In this document: one piece after another, positions 42,495 to 44,484 of the stretch | How the letters are laid out: every line of letters begins with the position of its first letter | Numbering within the stretch: position 1 is the stretch's first letter | Assembly (NCBI GenBank): GCA_964619055.1 | Contig: CAZUDB010000027.1 | Coordinates: 1-44,484 of the forward strand | Source: CAYVUM01 sp964619055 | Lineage (GTDB): Bacteria; Pseudomonadota; Alphaproteobacteria; Rhodospirillales; Defluviicoccaceae | Direction of reading: 5' to 3' | Length of the DNA: 44,484 nucleotides | Position numbers and translations under genes: made by a program | The notes under the pieces: generated by a model | The model's database searches: none | What the model was told of the DNA's origin: nothing | The model's input: the letters and a program-made list of their open reading frames with translations, nothing else

Positions 42495-44484
42495 ATGCCG
42501 TCGGGATCATTTCGCGAAACCGTGATGAAGCCATCGACTGCGGCGATCGCGCTGACGTGTGTCGTCATCGCATCGATTGCGCTTTTGGTGTTTTCCTCGG
42601 CGGTCGAACGGGCGATCGAGGCCATAGATCCGTTTGCCGATGAGGCCTTGACGGATCAGGAACCTTTCACGATTGCATTTATCAGCAGCATGAGTGGCCC
42701 TTCCGCCCATTCCAGCCGGATCAAACTTTCAGGGGCCGAAGCACTTGTCCGCGACGTCAACGCATCTGGCGGAGTGAACGGCCGACCCATTGCCCTCAGG
42801 GTGATCGAAGACGGCAACGACATCGACGAGGCCAAACGCCTCGCAGAAGAGATTGGGCGTGGGGAGGATGTGATCGCGGTGATCGGGCACGGCCGCAGCA
42901 GCACATCGTTCGCCGCCGGCAGTTTGTATCGCTTATATGGGGTGCCCGTTGTGACGCCCTCGGCAACCAACCCGCAAGTTACCCAATTTAATGACTGGTA
43001 TTTCAGGACGGTTTTCGAAGACACGCTTCAGAGCGAAGTTCTCGCAAATTATATCAAGCGAGTCCTCAAACTGAACCGCGTCGCAATTGTTTATGTGAAT
43101 GACGTCTACGCCTCAACTATTAGACGAACATTCATGGCCACGGCCGAGACGATCGGCCTCTCTGTTGTCGACTCGTTTATTATTCCTGCGCGCCCCACTC
43201 AAGCTGACATCGACCGGATTGCCGATGCGCTCGTCGCAGATCAGAGCCTCGATGCGGTGCTGTTGTCCATGTACAGCGCTCAGGCCGAACCCCTCGTGGC
43301 CAAGCTACGGGAGCTGGAACTCGAAGCCGAGCTGATTGGACCGGATGCTCTCGCGGAAGCCGGCATCGCATCGGGTTCGACCGTACCGACACACGGTGGC
43401 CGCAGACAGCATTTCACGGAGGGGATGTATCTCTCGATTCCGTTCATACCCGATACCGCGTCAGCCAAGGCCCGCGCATTCCTTGCCGATTTTGCCCGCG
43501 AACATGGCGAAAACGCCACCTGGGAGGCGGTATATGCCTACGACAGCCTTCTCGTCCTGGTCGAAGCGCTGCGCCGGGCTGGTGATGGCGCCATTGCTGG
43601 CGATGTTTCGGAGCGGCGGCGAGCGGTGCGCGATCATCTTGCTCGGATGCGAACACCAGCGACTAGCGAAAGCGGGCTTAGCGGCGCGATCTACTTCGAT
43701 CACGACGGTGACGCGCGCCGCACGGTTTACATCACGCAGTCGAGAGATGGCTTGCTGACCGCGAGTTTGAAGCAATACCAGCCTGTCGCGCCGTTGCGAG
43801 GCTCGCATCCACGCGCAGACGCTGCCACGCTCATTGAGGTGGACGGAATTCTCTTACAGGTTTCAGATGTGGTCTATACCGGATTGGATATTTATAGGAT
43901 AGACAATATTGATGAACGTGCCAGTACATTTCACGCTACGCTGAACGTATGGTTTCGCTACAGCGGTGATCTTGACCTCTCTAGGATCGAGTTTTCTAAT
44001 GCCACACAGAAAATTGTATTGGAAACCCCAAGTATTTTTCGAAAAGCCCGGCATGAAAACTACGAATCCTATCGGGTCGAGGGTGATTTTCGGTTCGTTA
44101 CGACCCCCAGTAACCTGATCAATGGTACTGAAAATCTTAGCATTCGTTACCATCATGCTATGCTTGACCAGGATCGTTTGACGCTGGTTGCCGATGGTGC
44201 GCGAATGGGTCTTTTGGATAAAGGGGGGCTTGCGGAGCGCCTTCGTCAGCAACAGGTACTCTCACCCGAAACCAGTTGGTTAATTGATGGTGTAACAGTC
44301 TTTCTCGACTCAATTGAACAGAGCACTTTGGGTGATCCCGATTATACCTCTACACGATTACCGTTTTCACAATTCAATACGGATATTGAAGTGGAAAAAG
44401 GAAAGGTGTCTGTTCGTGGGTTCGCTGAAAGCTGGACACCCGCATTAACCTGTCAGGCTTCGTCGAGTTGTGATTCACTCGGCC
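42495..44484 (+). CDS. Fusion of a periplasmic binding protein domain with a pentameric-channel-like ligand-binding domain; 3' end cut by window
   Basis: An open frame of at least 663 codons with a GGAGG site before the ATG. Residues 1-40 hold a membrane segment (ALTCVVIASIALLVF). Residues 60-430 read as a type I periplasmic binding protein: FTIAFISSMSGPSAHSSRI, then LVRDVNASGGVNGRPI, VIGHGRSS, GVPVVTPSATNP, RVAIVYVNDVYA and TWEAVYAYDSLLV. From about 446 the text changes to that of pLGIC extracellular domains: VVYTGLDIYRIDNIDERAST then FHATLNVWF (Trp486), IEFSNA, NYESYRVEGDFRF (522-534), LSIRYHHAMLDQDRLTLV and STLGDP (610-615). Family knowledge says the N-terminal domain senses amino acids. 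Channel or other output is unknown because the end is missing. The Pro-loop and M1 are not as expected. Confidence 0.8.
   Translation, partial: MPSGSFRETVMKPSTAAIALTCVVIASIALLVFSSAVERAIEAIDPFADEALTDQEPFTIAFISSMSGPSAHSSRIKLSGAEALVRDVNASGGVNGRPIALRVIEDGNDIDEAKRLAEEIGRGEDVIAVIGHGRSSTSFAAGSLYRLYGVPVVTPSATNPQVTQFNDWYFRTVFEDTLQSEVLANYIKRVLKLNRVAIVYVNDVYASTIRRTFMATAETIGLSVVDSFIIPARPTQADIDRIADALVADQSLDAVLLSMYSAQAEPLVAKLRELELEAELIGPDALAEAGIASGSTVPTHGGRRQHFTEGMYLSIPFIPDTASAKARAFLADFAREHGENATWEAVYAYDSLLVLVEALRRAGDGAIAGDVSERRRAVRDHLARMRTPATSESGLSGAIYFDHDGDARRTVYITQSRDGLLTASLKQYQPVAPLRGSHPRADAATLIEVDGILLQVSDVVYTGLDIYRIDNIDERASTFHATLNVWFRYSGDLDLSRIEFSNATQKIVLETPSIFRKARHENYESYRVEGDFRFVTTPSNLINGTENLSIRYHHAMLDQDRLTLVADGARMGLLDKGGLAERLRQQQVLSPETSWLIDGVTVFLDSIEQSTLGDPDYTSTRLPFSQFNTDIEVEKGKVSVRGFAESWTPALTCQASSSCDSLG

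Overview
The window is a high-GC alphaproteobacterial chromosome segment. It is probably Rhodospirillales-like, a lineage inferred from gene content rather than from any marker comparison. Pointers are the ccoNOQP-ccoGHIS oxidase cluster, a 6S RNA between zapA and the 5-formyl-THF cyclo-ligase gene, a DhnA-type class I aldolase beside gap and thiE, and the run yebC-ruvCAB-ybgC-tolQRAB-pal-cpoB-tilS-ftsH-folP-glmM-thiD. No rRNA, tRNA, insertion sequence or CRISPR array was seen.

Layout. 0-5 kb: the tail of a formylglycine-generating-enzyme-type protein, an exported 3-hydroxybutyrate oligomer hydrolase (minus strand), a DUF533 protein, a BON-LysM protein and a lipoprotein. 4.7-13.1 kb: a complete minus-strand cbb3 oxidase locus, ccoN-O-Q-P then ccoG-H-I-S, closed by a clear intrinsic terminator; the 55-residue CcoQ was found by direct translation. 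13.5-16 kb: an exported trypsin-like protease and a divergent PHA-synthase-like protein. 16.2-19.5 kb: a minus-strand gap-(unknown gene)-fba-thiE operon with no pgk. 19.7-22.1 kb: a DUF4164-type coiled-coil gene, zapA, 6S RNA, fau and a YmdB-type phosphoesterase. 22.2-24.9 kb: a looser region with a VanX-type dipeptidase, two unrecognised exported proteins and long gene-poor gaps. 24.9-40.7 kb: dense plus-strand housekeeping genes for Holliday-junction repair, the Tol-Pal envelope system, tRNA-Ile lysidine synthesis, FtsH, folate, peptidoglycan precursor and thiamine synthesis. 40.7-42 kb: an RhlE-type DEAD-box helicase on the minus strand.

The most unusual object is at the right edge, 42495 to the window end. 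It is an open frame of at least 663 codons with an N-terminal membrane segment and a type I periplasmic-binding-protein domain of the branched-chain amino-acid receptor type. This is followed by a region that reads like the extracellular domain of a prokaryotic pentameric ligand-gated ion channel. The channel-like part has lost the Pro-loop proline, shows no M1 helix where one is expected, and starts where base composition falls from about 63% to about 42% GC by hand count. The gene runs off the window, so its effector part is unknown.

Functional links: the PHA-synthase-like protein and the oligomer hydrolase suggest polyhydroxybutyrate metabolism, the cbb3 oxidase suggests microaerobic respiration, and the Tol-Pal/FtsH/GlmM block is standard envelope and growth machinery.
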